A stretch of 64,000 nucleotides of DNA. Origin: an uncultured Candidatus Melainabacteria bacterium (GTDB lineage: Bacteria; Cyanobacteriota; Vampirovibrionia; Gastranaerophilales; Gastranaerophilaceae). The position numbers and the translations under genes were made by a program. Positions 48,701 through 57,566 of the stretch are shown here, piece after piece. Under the pieces are notes generated by a model. The model had not been told where the DNA came from. It did not search any database and saw nothing but the letters and a program-made list of their open reading frames with translations. The stretch's first letter is position 1. Each line of letters opens with the position of its first letter. Where the stretch lies: NCBI GenBank assembly GCA_934667125.1, contig CAKULF010000005.1, positions 1 to 64,000 on the forward strand, given 5' to 3'.

Positions 48701-50821
48701 CTATCTTTCCATAAAAATCGCTAAAGCGTGTGGATTTAAAACATACATTTTTTCAATATAATCTTTCATTTCAAAATCAACATTAGAGTAATCGCTTGTA
48801 TCTAGGCATTTATACCAAGCAAGACCCTCATTATTTTTTGGCAAACTGAACCCATATTCTTTATTGGATTTAACCGTTGCAACAAAAATTCTTCTGTTAT
48901 TTTGAAGATTAATCGTAAAACCGAAAAATAAATCCAAAACATTATCCCAATAACCACGATTATCAATTTCCGCTATTTCGCCGTTATTATAGTAATATGT
49001 TAAAGAATTTTTAAAATCAGGGGATGTGAATATATCATGCGCATTTCTAAATTTAATTAAATTTCTTGTATATTCCATTATCCGATTTTCAAAAGTATTC
49101 TTATTTGTTGCTTTATACCAATTTAAGTAATTAGTGTTATCGTCTTTATTATAGCTATTGTTGTTTCCATTTTTAGTATGAAGAATAATATCCCCGATTT
49201 GAATCATCGGAACACCGCTTGATAAAAATAACAAAGCCAATTGTTTTTTAATTGCATTTTCTCTTTTTGATTGGTCATTGTCATAGCTTGAACAAATTTC
49301 CCAATCCGAACCGCCGCTTGTTGAAAGGCTTTTGTGGTCAAAAGAATTCAAATCATACAACGTAAAACCATCATGCGAAGCTATATAATTAACCGCTTTA
49401 TCAGGATTTTTGAAGCGAGAATAAGTTCCTTCGATTAAATCTTTCAACATAAACGGAGTAACTTCATTTTTTCTTATTGTAGATTTTCTAATCGTATCAC
49501 GGCAAACATCGTTCCACTCTGCCCAAAAATAAGGGAAATTGCCCAATTGATAACAGTTTTTGCCTCCGCAAGTCCAAGGTTCGGCAATTAAAATAATCCC
49601 CTCTTGCGCTTGATTAAAATCATCCACAACTTTAACATTATTTTTTTCAAGCCTATCCTTCAATTGCGCCGCAAAAGAATTAACGCTATCATACACCTCA
49701 TCGCAATTTGTGCTACATTCTAATAACGCTGCTGCAAGGTCAAACCTAAAAGCATCAACTCCTTGATTTGCCCAATATGTTAAAGAATCAACAATCAAAT
49801 CCATAACCGCAGGATTTTGGATATTAAAATCGTTTCCGCAACCCGAATTAGAACGATAATAGCCATTTTTATAAGTTTTATAATAAGAAGAATTATCAAT
49901 CAATGAATATGATAATTGAGTAGCGTCTTCCACATTATGCTTAATTAAGCCTGCTTCTCCCGTGTGATTATAAACCATATCAAGACAAACTTTTATGTCG
50001 TTTTCGTGGAACTCGTTAATCATTTTTCTAAATTCTTTAATCGAATTTCCATAAGTCTTATCATAAGCGTATTTTCTTGCTAAAGAAAAATAATCCAAAG
50101 GCATATAGCCCCAGTGATTTGTGCCATTTTGTTTTGAATCAAACTCATTTAAAGGCAAAAATTCTATCATAGAAATTCCAAGCCTTTTAATTGTTTTAGC
50201 AAACTTAGCAGCGCCCAAATATGTTCCTTTTTCAGCCATAGAAAGGTTTTGGGTTAAATCTTTAAGATGAACTTCGCCTATAATTTCATCCTTAAACGCT
50301 CTTTTTTCAACCGGCACTATTTCAACTTCATCATCCAAATAAAAAACCGATTTTATCGCCCATTTAGCGTTATCAAGAAGATAATATTTTCCGCCCGAAT
50401 GAAACATATTTAGGGCTGAATTAACCTCGCCTGCCGTGTGGGAAAGCTCTTTTGAATATGGGTCATAAGCAATTTTATTTGGATTAAATCTGTTTGAATT
50501 TTCATCAACTATAGCTTTAAAACCAATGTCCGAACCTAATTCAAACTTCTCATCATATTCCCAATTAGCTCCAAAAACCCTAAAGCCATAAAATATTGGT
50601 CTGTTTTGAACATTTAAAACATAATCTTTAACGCTTGTTTTCCAAATATCGCCATCTTTTTGCATTTTTAAAGTTAAAATAGCGTCCTCACCTTGGGGTT
50701 TGTCAAAAATGCACAACAAAACAGCCGTTGCATTTTTTGAAAACAATCTAAAATTCACGCAATGATTATCTTTATCATATTCAGCTCCCAAGAGAGTTTT
50801 TGAAATAGTTGATTTTATCAT
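48701..50821 (-). CDS. GH13 alpha-1,6-glucosidase (pullulanase / debranching type)
   Basis: 706 residues. N-terminal CBM48-like domain (GAEYDKDNHCVNFRLFSKNATAVLL), then a TIM barrel with NHWGYMPLDYFS (pullulanase type I), DMVYNHTGE, the nucleophile in VDAFRFDLAA, acid in LIAEPWTCGG, and YIASHDGFTLYDL. Cuts alpha-1,6 branches in glycogen, pullulan or limit dextrins. No signal peptide, so it acts on stored glycogen inside the cell. AAGGAAAAAT precedes the ATG; nine bases separate it from the DUF1015 gene upstream. Confidence 0.88.
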   Translation of the reverse strand: MIKSTISKTLLGAEYDKDNHCVNFRLFSKNATAVLLCIFDKPQGEDAILTLKMQKDGDIWKTSVKDYVLNVQNRPIFYGFRVFGANWEYDEKFELGSDIGFKAIVDENSNRFNPNKIAYDPYSKELSHTAGEVNSALNMFHSGGKYYLLDNAKWAIKSVFYLDDEVEIVPVEKRAFKDEIIGEVHLKDLTQNLSMAEKGTYLGAAKFAKTIKRLGISMIEFLPLNEFDSKQNGTNHWGYMPLDYFSLARKYAYDKTYGNSIKEFRKMINEFHENDIKVCLDMVYNHTGEAGLIKHNVEDATQLSYSLIDNSSYYKTYKNGYYRSNSGCGNDFNIQNPAVMDLIVDSLTYWANQGVDAFRFDLAAALLECSTNCDEVYDSVNSFAAQLKDRLEKNNVKVVDDFNQAQEGIILIAEPWTCGGKNCYQLGNFPYFWAEWNDVCRDTIRKSTIRKNEVTPFMLKDLIEGTYSRFKNPDKAVNYIASHDGFTLYDLNSFDHKSLSTSGGSDWEICSSYDNDQSKRENAIKKQLALLFLSSGVPMIQIGDIILHTKNGNNNSYNKDDNTNYLNWYKATNKNTFENRIMEYTRNLIKFRNAHDIFTSPDFKNSLTYYYNNGEIAEIDNRGYWDNVLDLFFGFTINLQNNRRIFVATVKSNKEYGFSLPKNNEGLAWYKCLDTSDYSNVDFEMKDYIEKMYVLNPHALAIFMER

Positions 50822-50829
50822 ATTTTTCC

Positions 50830-52068
50830 TTAATCCAGAGGGTTAATCACAATTCCTGACAATAGTTTTGGATAAAAATAAGTTGATTTTTGCGGCATTC
50901 TCTCACCCATACTTGAAACATCAATAATATCTTTCATTTTAGGATATGCCATTATAAACACAGCACTTGCGCCATTATTAATGGCTTCAAACGCTACATT
51001 TTCTTTCTTCTCATACTTAATACCGTTTTGCGCCATAAGTTCATCTTGAGAAAATTTTAATTCATTTTTCAAAATCAACTCATGCAAAACCATTAAATCC
51101 AGTTTTTGCAAGCAGTTTGGAGCTTTAACAAGTTTTTCCATATCTTTTTTAAGTTTTAAAACATAAAAATGATTTTCAAGAATTAAACCCGTTGTGATTT
51201 GTTTTTTGTTTTCTTCTTCAATTTTATTTAAAAACTCATCCTTACCGACCACTTCAGCAACATCATAATATTTTTCAACAGCAGACATAATTTCTTCTTT
51301 TGAAAAATGTTTTTCAATTATTCTATGAGTCGGATAAATAATTAAATTTTCATCTGCGGCATTTGTAAAATAACTCATTACATATTTTGCTTTTTCATTG
51401 TTTGGATGAGCATTTCTATAATTCATAGAAGTTTCATAACGGTGATGACCGTCTGCGATTAATAATGTCTTATCTTCAAGGGTTTTTTGAATTATTTCTA
51501 TATCAGAATTGTCTTCAATAATATAAACAATATTTTCAACCCCAAGGTCGTCAACAACATCCATAAAAGGTTTCAAAGCCAAATATTTTGGCAAAATTTC
51601 TTTTTCAATAATTTGTTTTTCGTCGTTATAAACCATAAAAATTTGAGAAAAGAACGCTTTTGTTGCGCTAACAAGTTTAAATCTGTCTTCTTTTGGTCCG
51701 CCCATTGTAAATTCGTGGGGCAAAATCTTTTTGCTTGAAAAATCTTCAATCTTATTTCTTGCAATAAAGCCTTTTCTTTCAATGGTTTTACCTTTTTCAT
51801 TGACATATTTTTGAATAATATAAAATATTACAGGCTTTTTGGTTTTAATTAAAACTTCTTCTTTTTGCCAATTTTCAAAATCTCTTTGAGCGCTTTTATA
51901 TCTATCTTCTTCCTTAGATAAAATCAAGCGGACAATATTATATTGGCTTCTTTTATATAATTCATCCTGATAAGCAGTGTCTATAACGTCATACGGAGGC
52001 GCTATAACGTCTTTTAGCTCAACTTTTTTATCATTATATACAATTGCTTCGATTGGTAATACTTCCAT
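50830..52068 (-). CDS. DUF1015 family protein
   Basis: 412 residues from the ATG at 52068, which has a GGGGAGAA ribosome site (an upstream in-frame start lacks one). Family marks: IAPPYDVIDTAYQDELY, NIVRLILSKEEDRY, FTMGGPKEDRFKL and LIADGHHRYETSMNYR. DUF1015 proteins are widespread with serine-metabolism context and unproven function. First gene of the DUF1015-GH13-DUF815 run. Confidence 0.88.
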   Translation of the reverse strand: MEVLPIEAIVYNDKKVELKDVIAPPYDVIDTAYQDELYKRSQYNIVRLILSKEEDRYKSAQRDFENWQKEEVLIKTKKPVIFYIIQKYVNEKGKTIERKGFIARNKIEDFSSKKILPHEFTMGGPKEDRFKLVSATKAFFSQIFMVYNDEKQIIEKEILPKYLALKPFMDVVDDLGVENIVYIIEDNSDIEIIQKTLEDKTLLIADGHHRYETSMNYRNAHPNNEKAKYVMSYFTNAADENLIIYPTHRIIEKHFSKEEIMSAVEKYYDVAEVVGKDEFLNKIEEENKKQITTGLILENHFYVLKLKKDMEKLVKAPNCLQKLDLMVLHELILKNELKFSQDELMAQNGIKYEKKENVAFEAINNGASAVFIMAYPKMKDIIDVSSMGERMPQKSTYFYPKLLSGIVINPLD

Positions 52069-52136
52069 TTTTTCTCCCCTATTTTTTTCTATTATATTCC
52101 GTTTTAGCCGATTTGACAAAAATTTTATAAAAAATT

Positions 52137-52164
52137 AAAGCAAGGGCGAAATTACCCTTGCTTT
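52137..52164 (-). terminator. Terminator of the 533-residue gene
   Basis: Stem AAAGCAAGGG/CCCTTGCTTT with an 8-base loop and T-rich flanks. Confidence 0.85.
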
Positions 52165-52186
52165 ATTATGTCTTATATTCTTATTT

Positions 52187-53788
52187 TTATTCTTGTTCTT
52201 CTTCCAGTTTTTTCTTTTCTTCTTCTGTTAGATTTTCATCTGTTGTTTCAGCTGTTTCAGCTTCTTTAGTTTCATCAACCTTTTCTTCTTCTTTTTTATC
52301 AGTTGAATTCATATCATCCTTAGCAATTGCAATGCTTTGACCTTGAAGTTTTCCTGATTGATATAAACTATCGATTTCAGATTTAATATCATTTCTATTA
52401 ACCCCGATATTTGCCCAAGCGTTTTCAATCTTGCTTTCAAGGGTTCTTTGAAGTTCTTGATAAGACTCATAATCCTGTCTATAAGTATCATTCACGGTTG
52501 TATTTTTATTTTCATCATCAGAGAATTGATAGTTTTCGCTTAGCCAAGAATCTTGGTCATAAGTGTTATAGCCTGATAATTCGTCGCCTGAAATATTTAA
52601 GCCAAACGTTCCAAGCAAAGTATTTCCATTATCCATTTTTGAATTTATTTCGTCATACGAACCTAAATCGATAAAATCACTGTCTTTAAAAATATTCGCA
52701 GCGTCCACTACGCTTTGTTTTCCGCTTGAATCTGTCGCTACAAGTTTTAAATCTTTCATTTCGTCAGATGAAATTTTGCCGTCGCCATCGGTATCTAAAT
52801 TTGTCATAGCGCTCCAACCATCGGATGAGCCTAAAAATTCATTTTTGTTACTCAATTTTCCGTCGTTATCGCTATCAACAAAGAAATCATATTGCATATC
52901 TCCAGCTTTAAAACCGATAGGGTCGGTGCAGCTATTTTTTTCTTCTTCTGCCTTTTTCTTTAATTCATCAATTCCGCCTTGAGCTATATCAATTTTTTGG
53001 TTTAATGCAACATTTTCTTCAATATAACCGTTCATTTGGTTTAACATTGCGCTTACATCAGCCATTTTAGATTCAGCTCTTAAGATTTTTTTAACTGCAG
53101 CAGATAAGCTTGAGTTTGCGCTTCCTGCCAAATCATCAAGTTTGCTTGACAAACCGTTTTCAAAATCTTCATAGCTCATTTCGCCTTTTGAAGCAATATA
53201 GTCATTTAGCGCATTTTTGGTTATTTTTGCAGCTTCATCTTTTTGCTCTTTCGCTATTTGTTCGCTTTCTTTAATAGCATCTTCAATTTCTTTTTGCAAT
53301 TCTTCTTGCATAGCAGAAATTTTTGCGCTCAGATTTTCAATATTAGAATTATTTTCATTGATTTGAGCTTGATAAGTATCAATTTCTTTTTGCAATTGAG
53401 CTATAGCTTCATCTGTCGTTGCTGCGGATGTAGCTTCTGTAGCAGCTGTTGCGTCGGTTGTTGTTGCTTTATCAACGCTTGTTGTCGAATTAGTTGAAGC
53501 TATATCTTCGCTATTAGCATGCTCAGGCTCTTTTGAAGTAGTTGTTTTAGAAGATTCAACTTCTTCACCACTTGAATTAACGCCATCTCTTTCGGCTTTC
53601 ATTAAGTCGTTTAATTCGCCAACTAAATCATCAACGCTAACGCCCCCTTGCAAATCTTCATCGCTAACATTAGATTTAACATAAGAGGTTACTTTATCTT
53701 TTAATTCAGTATCCGAAAAATCGTCAGGATCGCCAATTTCATTGAGCGCTGACTTAAAATTTATTCCATACACACTTAAATCTGTCAT
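52187..53788 (-). CDS. Coiled-coil protein with paired EF-hands
   Basis: 533 residues, acidic, no signal peptide. A Ser/Thr/Ala-rich stretch (90-125) precedes a coiled coil (125-180, AQLQKEIDTYQAQINENNSN). Residues about 310-350 hold two calcium loops: DSDNDGKLSNKNE and DTDGDGKISSDE, both with correct Asp/Glu ligands. The C-terminus is a Glu/Lys-rich tail. The N-terminal plan (helical + coiled coil + EF-hand-like) resembles the giant protein at 30035. AAAGGT ribosome site. Confidence 0.65.
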   Translation of the reverse strand: MTDLSVYGINFKSALNEIGDPDDFSDTELKDKVTSYVKSNVSDEDLQGGVSVDDLVGELNDLMKAERDGVNSSGEEVESSKTTTSKEPEHANSEDIASTNSTTSVDKATTTDATAATEATSAATTDEAIAQLQKEIDTYQAQINENNSNIENLSAKISAMQEELQKEIEDAIKESEQIAKEQKDEAAKITKNALNDYIASKGEMSYEDFENGLSSKLDDLAGSANSSLSAAVKKILRAESKMADVSAMLNQMNGYIEENVALNQKIDIAQGGIDELKKKAEEEKNSCTDPIGFKAGDMQYDFFVDSDNDGKLSNKNEFLGSSDGWSAMTNLDTDGDGKISSDEMKDLKLVATDSSGKQSVVDAANIFKDSDFIDLGSYDEINSKMDNGNTLLGTFGLNISGDELSGYNTYDQDSWLSENYQFSDDENKNTTVNDTYRQDYESYQELQRTLESKIENAWANIGVNRNDIKSEIDSLYQSGKLQGQSIAIAKDDMNSTDKKEEEKVDETKEAETAETTDENLTEEEKKKLEEEQE

Positions 53789-53983
53789 ACCTTTATGCTC
53801 CCATGTTATTTGTTTGCGTATAAATACTGTTACATGTCGTTTTACGGCTAATTTTTAATAGTTCTTTAGACTTTTCAAAAAAATTGTAACATCTTGTAAC
53901 ATTTTTTATATATTTAGCAATAACCAAAAGAAAAATTACTTTATTAATATGTGTATGTTAATTTATAAGGTTAGTTATTAGTT

Positions 53984-54850
53984 ATGGTAGATGCTGTAAG
54001 CACAAGTTCATATAATCAACTTCAACTAAAACTTAAAGAAGCAAAAAACAAACAAGGGGTTTTAGGTCAAACTTGGAATAGTTTTAAAGAAGGCACAGGA
54101 CTAGGTCAAAGCTATTCTGATTGTAAAAAAATGGTTGAAAAATATAAAGATGGCGAAATTTCTATGACTGAAGCCATGGAATATATTCAAGATTTTGAAG
54201 ATAAACAAGATAATATTGTTGATTTAAAGAAAAATATTATAACAGGTACTTCAGCTATTATTGCAACCGCAGGCGCTGTCGCAGCAGGAGGAGCATTAGC
54301 TCCAATATTATTAACCGGCGCAGCAGTTGGAGCTATCGCAAAAACAGCAGTTGGACTTATAGACAGAGGAACAAATAAAGTTAAAAACGATGAATTTAAC
54401 GCAAAAACTATTGCAAAAGATGTAATTTCAGGCGCAACAACAGGAGCAGCAAGCGCTCTGCCATCAGGTGCTGTTTCAGGAAAATTGGCTAGTAAATTCA
54501 CAAATAAAACTATTCAAGGTATGGTAAAATATGGTACATGTTCAGCATTATGCGGTGCAACATCAGGCGCAATAGGCTATACAACAGATGTTGCTTTGAA
54601 TGAAGATAAACAATTTGATTTCGGCGAATTAGTGAAAAATTCTGCAACTTCTGCTGTTGTTTCAGGAACAGTTGGCGCAGGCTTAGGAGCATTCCAAGTA
54701 AGCGGTGCAGGTCAAACCTTAACAAAAGATTTAGAAAAATTAGGACATAGCGATAAAGCTTCTGTTTCAATCAGAGATTCATTCTTCAGCGGATTAAGAA
54801 AAATCTTTGGCAGAAACGTAAATGACGGAATTAAAGCCGTTAACGCTTAA
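53984..54850 (+). CDS. Protein with Gly/Ala-rich glycine-zipper-like core
   Basis: 288 residues, no known family. Residues 85-125 (TSAIIATAGAVAAGGALAP..., AAVGAIAKTAVGL) and 150-205 are Gly/Ala-rich hydrophobic stretches of the type seen in membrane-inserting domains of polymorphic toxins and glycine zippers. The N-terminus (1-80) is helical and charged. No signal peptide. Bacteriocin- or toxin-translocation-like character is only resemblance. Leader text TAAGGTTAGTTATTAG resembles that at 33165. Confidence 0.5.
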   Translation: MVDAVSTSSYNQLQLKLKEAKNKQGVLGQTWNSFKEGTGLGQSYSDCKKMVEKYKDGEISMTEAMEYIQDFEDKQDNIVDLKKNIITGTSAIIATAGAVAAGGALAPILLTGAAVGAIAKTAVGLIDRGTNKVKNDEFNAKTIAKDVISGATTGAASALPSGAVSGKLASKFTNKTIQGMVKYGTCSALCGATSGAIGYTTDVALNEDKQFDFGELVKNSATSAVVSGTVGAGLGAFQVSGAGQTLTKDLEKLGHSDKASVSIRDSFFSGLRKIFGRNVNDGIKAVNA

Positions 54851-54859
54851 AAAATAGGA

Positions 54860-55024
54860 TTATTGTGCTTCTGTGCTGATTGATAGGGTCAAAGTTGTAT
54901 CTAAAACATCAACTATTGCCCAGCGAATAGGCTCGAAACCTCGTTTTTTGATTTCATTTTCAATAAAATCAACGCTTGGGGGCAATTTTTCACATTCTAT
55001 TTTAATAATTTCAGATTTAACCAT
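54860..55024 (-). CDS. Small protein coupled to the nucleoside transporter
   Basis: 54 residues from the ATG at 55024 (MVKSEIIKIECEKLPP...). The ATG overlaps the stop codon of the transporter gene (TAATG), a sign of translational coupling. It has a beta-alpha-beta look (EIIKIECEKL, VDFIENEIKKRGFEPIRWAIVDV) but no family is recognised. Possibly a cytoplasmic partner. Confidence 0.6.
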   Translation of the reverse strand: MVKSEIIKIECEKLPPSVDFIENEIKKRGFEPIRWAIVDVLDTTLTLSISTEAQ

Positions 55025-56316
55025 TATAAAATAATTCCTGCAATGCAAGCTGAAATATAGCTAACGAATGTTCCGCCGATTAGCGCTCTAATTCCAAGTC
55101 TTGCCAAGTTTTTTCTTTGATTTGGAGCAAGTTCGCCAATACCGCCAAGTTGAATAGCAATTGTTGATAAATTAGCAAAACCGCAACAAGCAAAAGTCGC
55201 AACAGCAATGCTTTTCGGGCTTAATAGGTTTAAATCCATACATTTCATTAAATCTAAATATGCGATTGTTTCGTTTAAAATTAATTTTTCGCCAATTAAT
55301 CTTCCGACTATTTCAATATTTCCCCAAGTTGCGCCGATTATGCTTGCAAATATTGCAAAAATCTTGCCCACAATCATTTGAATTGATAATTGAGTTAAAT
55401 CTATTCCGATATTTGTTAAATTCAAATGGCAGAAAGTGTATAAGAACATGCCAGTTTTCGCTAAAATCGTGTTACAAAAAGCAATCAGAGCAACTAAACC
55501 GATTAAAACCGCAATAACGTTGATTGAAACTTTCATCCCTTCCATTGCACCTTTTGAAACAGCCGCAAGAAGATTAACATCTGTTCTTCTTTTTGAAATT
55601 TTAAAATCGCTTTTTGTTTGAGGTTCTCTATCCTCAGGATATATTAATTTTGCAACAACGAAAGACCCCGGAATAGCCATAACAGAGGCTGCTAACATAT
55701 ATTCCGTTGAAATTCCAAAACCGGTATACATTGCAAGGCAACTAGCCGAAATACAAGCGGTTGAGCCTATCATAGAGGCTAGAAGTTCGCTTCTTGTAAG
55801 GTTTGGAAGATAATGTTTAATTAATGATTGGGCTGCAATGTTTCCAACAAATGGGCTTGCGCAATTTGAAAGAGCTTCAGCACCAGATACACCCATAATT
55901 TTATTCATTATTTTTCCCAAAACAAGGATTATTCTTTGCATTATACCGAAATAATAAAGAATATTAACCAAAACCATAATTAAAATCATTGTAGACATCA
56001 AAATCAAAGCGAAAATAAAATCGTTTTCTTTAAATATCTCTGTAATTGTTTCGGGAGAATTTGTTAACCAGCCGAAAACGAAGTTAGAACCCTCAATAGA
56101 AGCTTCTAGGATTTTATTTATCAATTTTGCAAAAAAGGAAAAAATCTTAACTCCAACAGGAATTTTCAAGATAAATATTGCAAGAAATATTTGTAAAAAA
56201 AGCCCAACAACAATTGTTTTATAGTTAATTAGTTTTCTGTTGTTCGACATTAAATAACAAAGTAAAAGAATAATAACTATTCCAACAACGCCGATTAATC
56301 TTGATAAAATTTCCAC
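55024..56316 (-). CDS. Concentrative nucleoside transporter (NupC family)
   Basis: 430 residues from a GTG start with AAAGGAA about 8 bases upstream. About ten membrane helices. CNT marks: GVSGAEALSNCASPFVGNIAAQSLIKHYL, ELLASMIGSTACISASCLAMY and CGFANLSTIAIQLGGIGELAPNQRKNLARLG at the end. Imports nucleosides with H+ or Na+. Followed by a coupled 54-residue gene. Confidence 0.92.
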   Translation of the reverse strand: MEILSRLIGVVGIVIILLLCYLMSNNRKLINYKTIVVGLFLQIFLAIFILKIPVGVKIFSFFAKLINKILEASIEGSNFVFGWLTNSPETITEIFKENDFIFALILMSTMILIMVLVNILYYFGIMQRIILVLGKIMNKIMGVSGAEALSNCASPFVGNIAAQSLIKHYLPNLTRSELLASMIGSTACISASCLAMYTGFGISTEYMLAASVMAIPGSFVVAKLIYPEDREPQTKSDFKISKRRTDVNLLAAVSKGAMEGMKVSINVIAVLIGLVALIAFCNTILAKTGMFLYTFCHLNLTNIGIDLTQLSIQMIVGKIFAIFASIIGATWGNIEIVGRLIGEKLILNETIAYLDLMKCMDLNLLSPKSIAVATFACCGFANLSTIAIQLGGIGELAPNQRKNLARLGIRALIGGTFVSYISACIAGIIL

Positions 56317-56459
56317 TTTTTTAATTCCTTTTTTCTTAAATTATACGAAATAAACATCAAAAACACTAGACTTTGTAAAGTAAATCATTAAATATTTTAT
56401 GTAAAATGTTAAATTCTCCATCAAATGTACGATTTTTTGAAAATAATTAAAAAATTTTT

Positions 56460-56486
56460 TAAAGTTATTTTCTGAATTTACGATAT
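56460..56486 (+). promoter_or_regulatory. Sigma-28 (FliA)-like flagellar promoter
   Basis: TAAAGTTA (56460-56467), 11-base spacer, TACGATAT (56479-56486), against the consensus TAAAGTTT-N11-GCCGATAA. Lies 28 bases before the first gene of the flagellar operon. Confidence 0.55.
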
Positions 56487-56513
56487 ATTCGAATAGGGGA
56501 AAATAGGTTAAAA

Positions 56514-57179
56514 ATGTTTAGTCCAACAATTCAAAATTTTGTAAATTCATCATCTCAAGCTCAAGCCTATTCAAGGGTTAATGAGCTAAATCAATATATA
56601 GACAAATTTTATCCTGCTGATAAAATTTCTCAAAACTCCGATATAGATGCTTTTAAACAAATTTTAAACGAATCAAAAGCGCAAAGTTCGGCAAGCGGAA
56701 TTTTTAATATAGATTTACCGCCAAATGTTAATACAACAAAAGTTAAACCTTTGCCTTTCGGAAGCTTGTCTAAAGCGATTGATAGCGCTCCTGTTTCAAA
56801 AACAAAAGAAGCAATATTAGGTTATGTTAAAGAAGCAAGCGAAAATTTTGGGGTTGATGAAAAACTTATAAAAGCGCTAATTAAGCAAGAATCGGGCTTT
56901 AATCCTAATGCCCTATCTTCTGCCGGCGCTATGGGTTTAATGCAATTAATGCCATCAACGGCTAAATCCCTTGGGGTGCTTGATGCTTATAACCCTAAAG
57001 AAAACATAAATGGCGGAGTTAAATATCTAAAACAAATGTTAGATAGATACCACGGAAATAAAATCCTAGCCTTAGCAGCCTATAACGCAGGCCCTGGGGC
57101 AGTTGATAAATATAATGGCATTCCACCATATAAAGAAACTCAAAACTATGTAAAAAATATTTTAGCTAACTATCTATAG
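56514..57179 (+). CDS. Lytic transglycosylase (SLT, family 1)
   Basis: 221 residues. The C-terminal SLT domain carries E126 in KALIKQESGFN, SSAGAMGLMQLMPSTA, NINGGVKYLKQML and AYNAGPGAVDKY. It cuts the glycan strands of peptidoglycan, clearing space for the flagellar rod. The first 95 residues are Asn/Gln/Ser-rich and disordered; no signal peptide is evident, so export may use the flagellar system, as with FlgJ. First gene of the flagellar operon. Confidence 0.85.
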   Translation: MFSPTIQNFVNSSSQAQAYSRVNELNQYIDKFYPADKISQNSDIDAFKQILNESKAQSSASGIFNIDLPPNVNTTKVKPLPFGSLSKAIDSAPVSKTKEAILGYVKEASENFGVDEKLIKALIKQESGFNPNALSSAGAMGLMQLMPSTAKSLGVLDAYNPKENINGGVKYLKQMLDRYHGNKILALAAYNAGPGAVDKYNGIPPYKETQNYVKNILANYL

Positions 57180-57201
57180 TTAAAAATAAAAGAGGTTAAA
57201 A

Positions 57202-57516
57202 ATGAACAATATTAATAAAATCAATTTTTATCAAAAAAATAATATCCAACCAATGAAATTAACGGGGGAAATTTCAATAAACCCTGAAAACACTACTGTT
57301 GGAAGCTTTAAAGACACAATGGCTAATATGATTTCTGAAATGAATGAAATAACATCAAAGCCCGATAAGCTTATGAACGACGCTATGCAAGGAAAAGCAG
57401 ATATCCATGACGTTATGGCTTCAATTGCTCAAAGCGAATTAACTGTTCAAACAGCAACAACAATCACAAGCAAAATACTACAAACGTATGAGAAAATCAT
57501 GCAAATTCAAATTTAA
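57202..57516 (+). CDS. fliE: FliE, flagellar hook-basal body protein
   Basis: 104 residues, normal length. The conserved C-terminal pattern SFKDTMANMISEMNEI...DIHDVMASIAQSELTVQTATTITSKILQTYEKIMQIQI is FliE. It joins the MS ring to the rod and is exported early by the flagellar type III system. Eighteen bases after the transglycosylase gene, 50 before fliF. FlgB and FlgC, usually beside it, are absent here. Confidence 0.93.
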   Translation: MNNINKINFYQKNNIQPMKLTGEISINPENTTVGSFKDTMANMISEMNEITSKPDKLMNDAMQGKADIHDVMASIAQSELTVQTATTITSKILQTYEKIMQIQI

Positions 57517-57566
57517 CGTTAACTTTCAAGAATTATAATAGTATAATTTAAATATAGAAACAGATT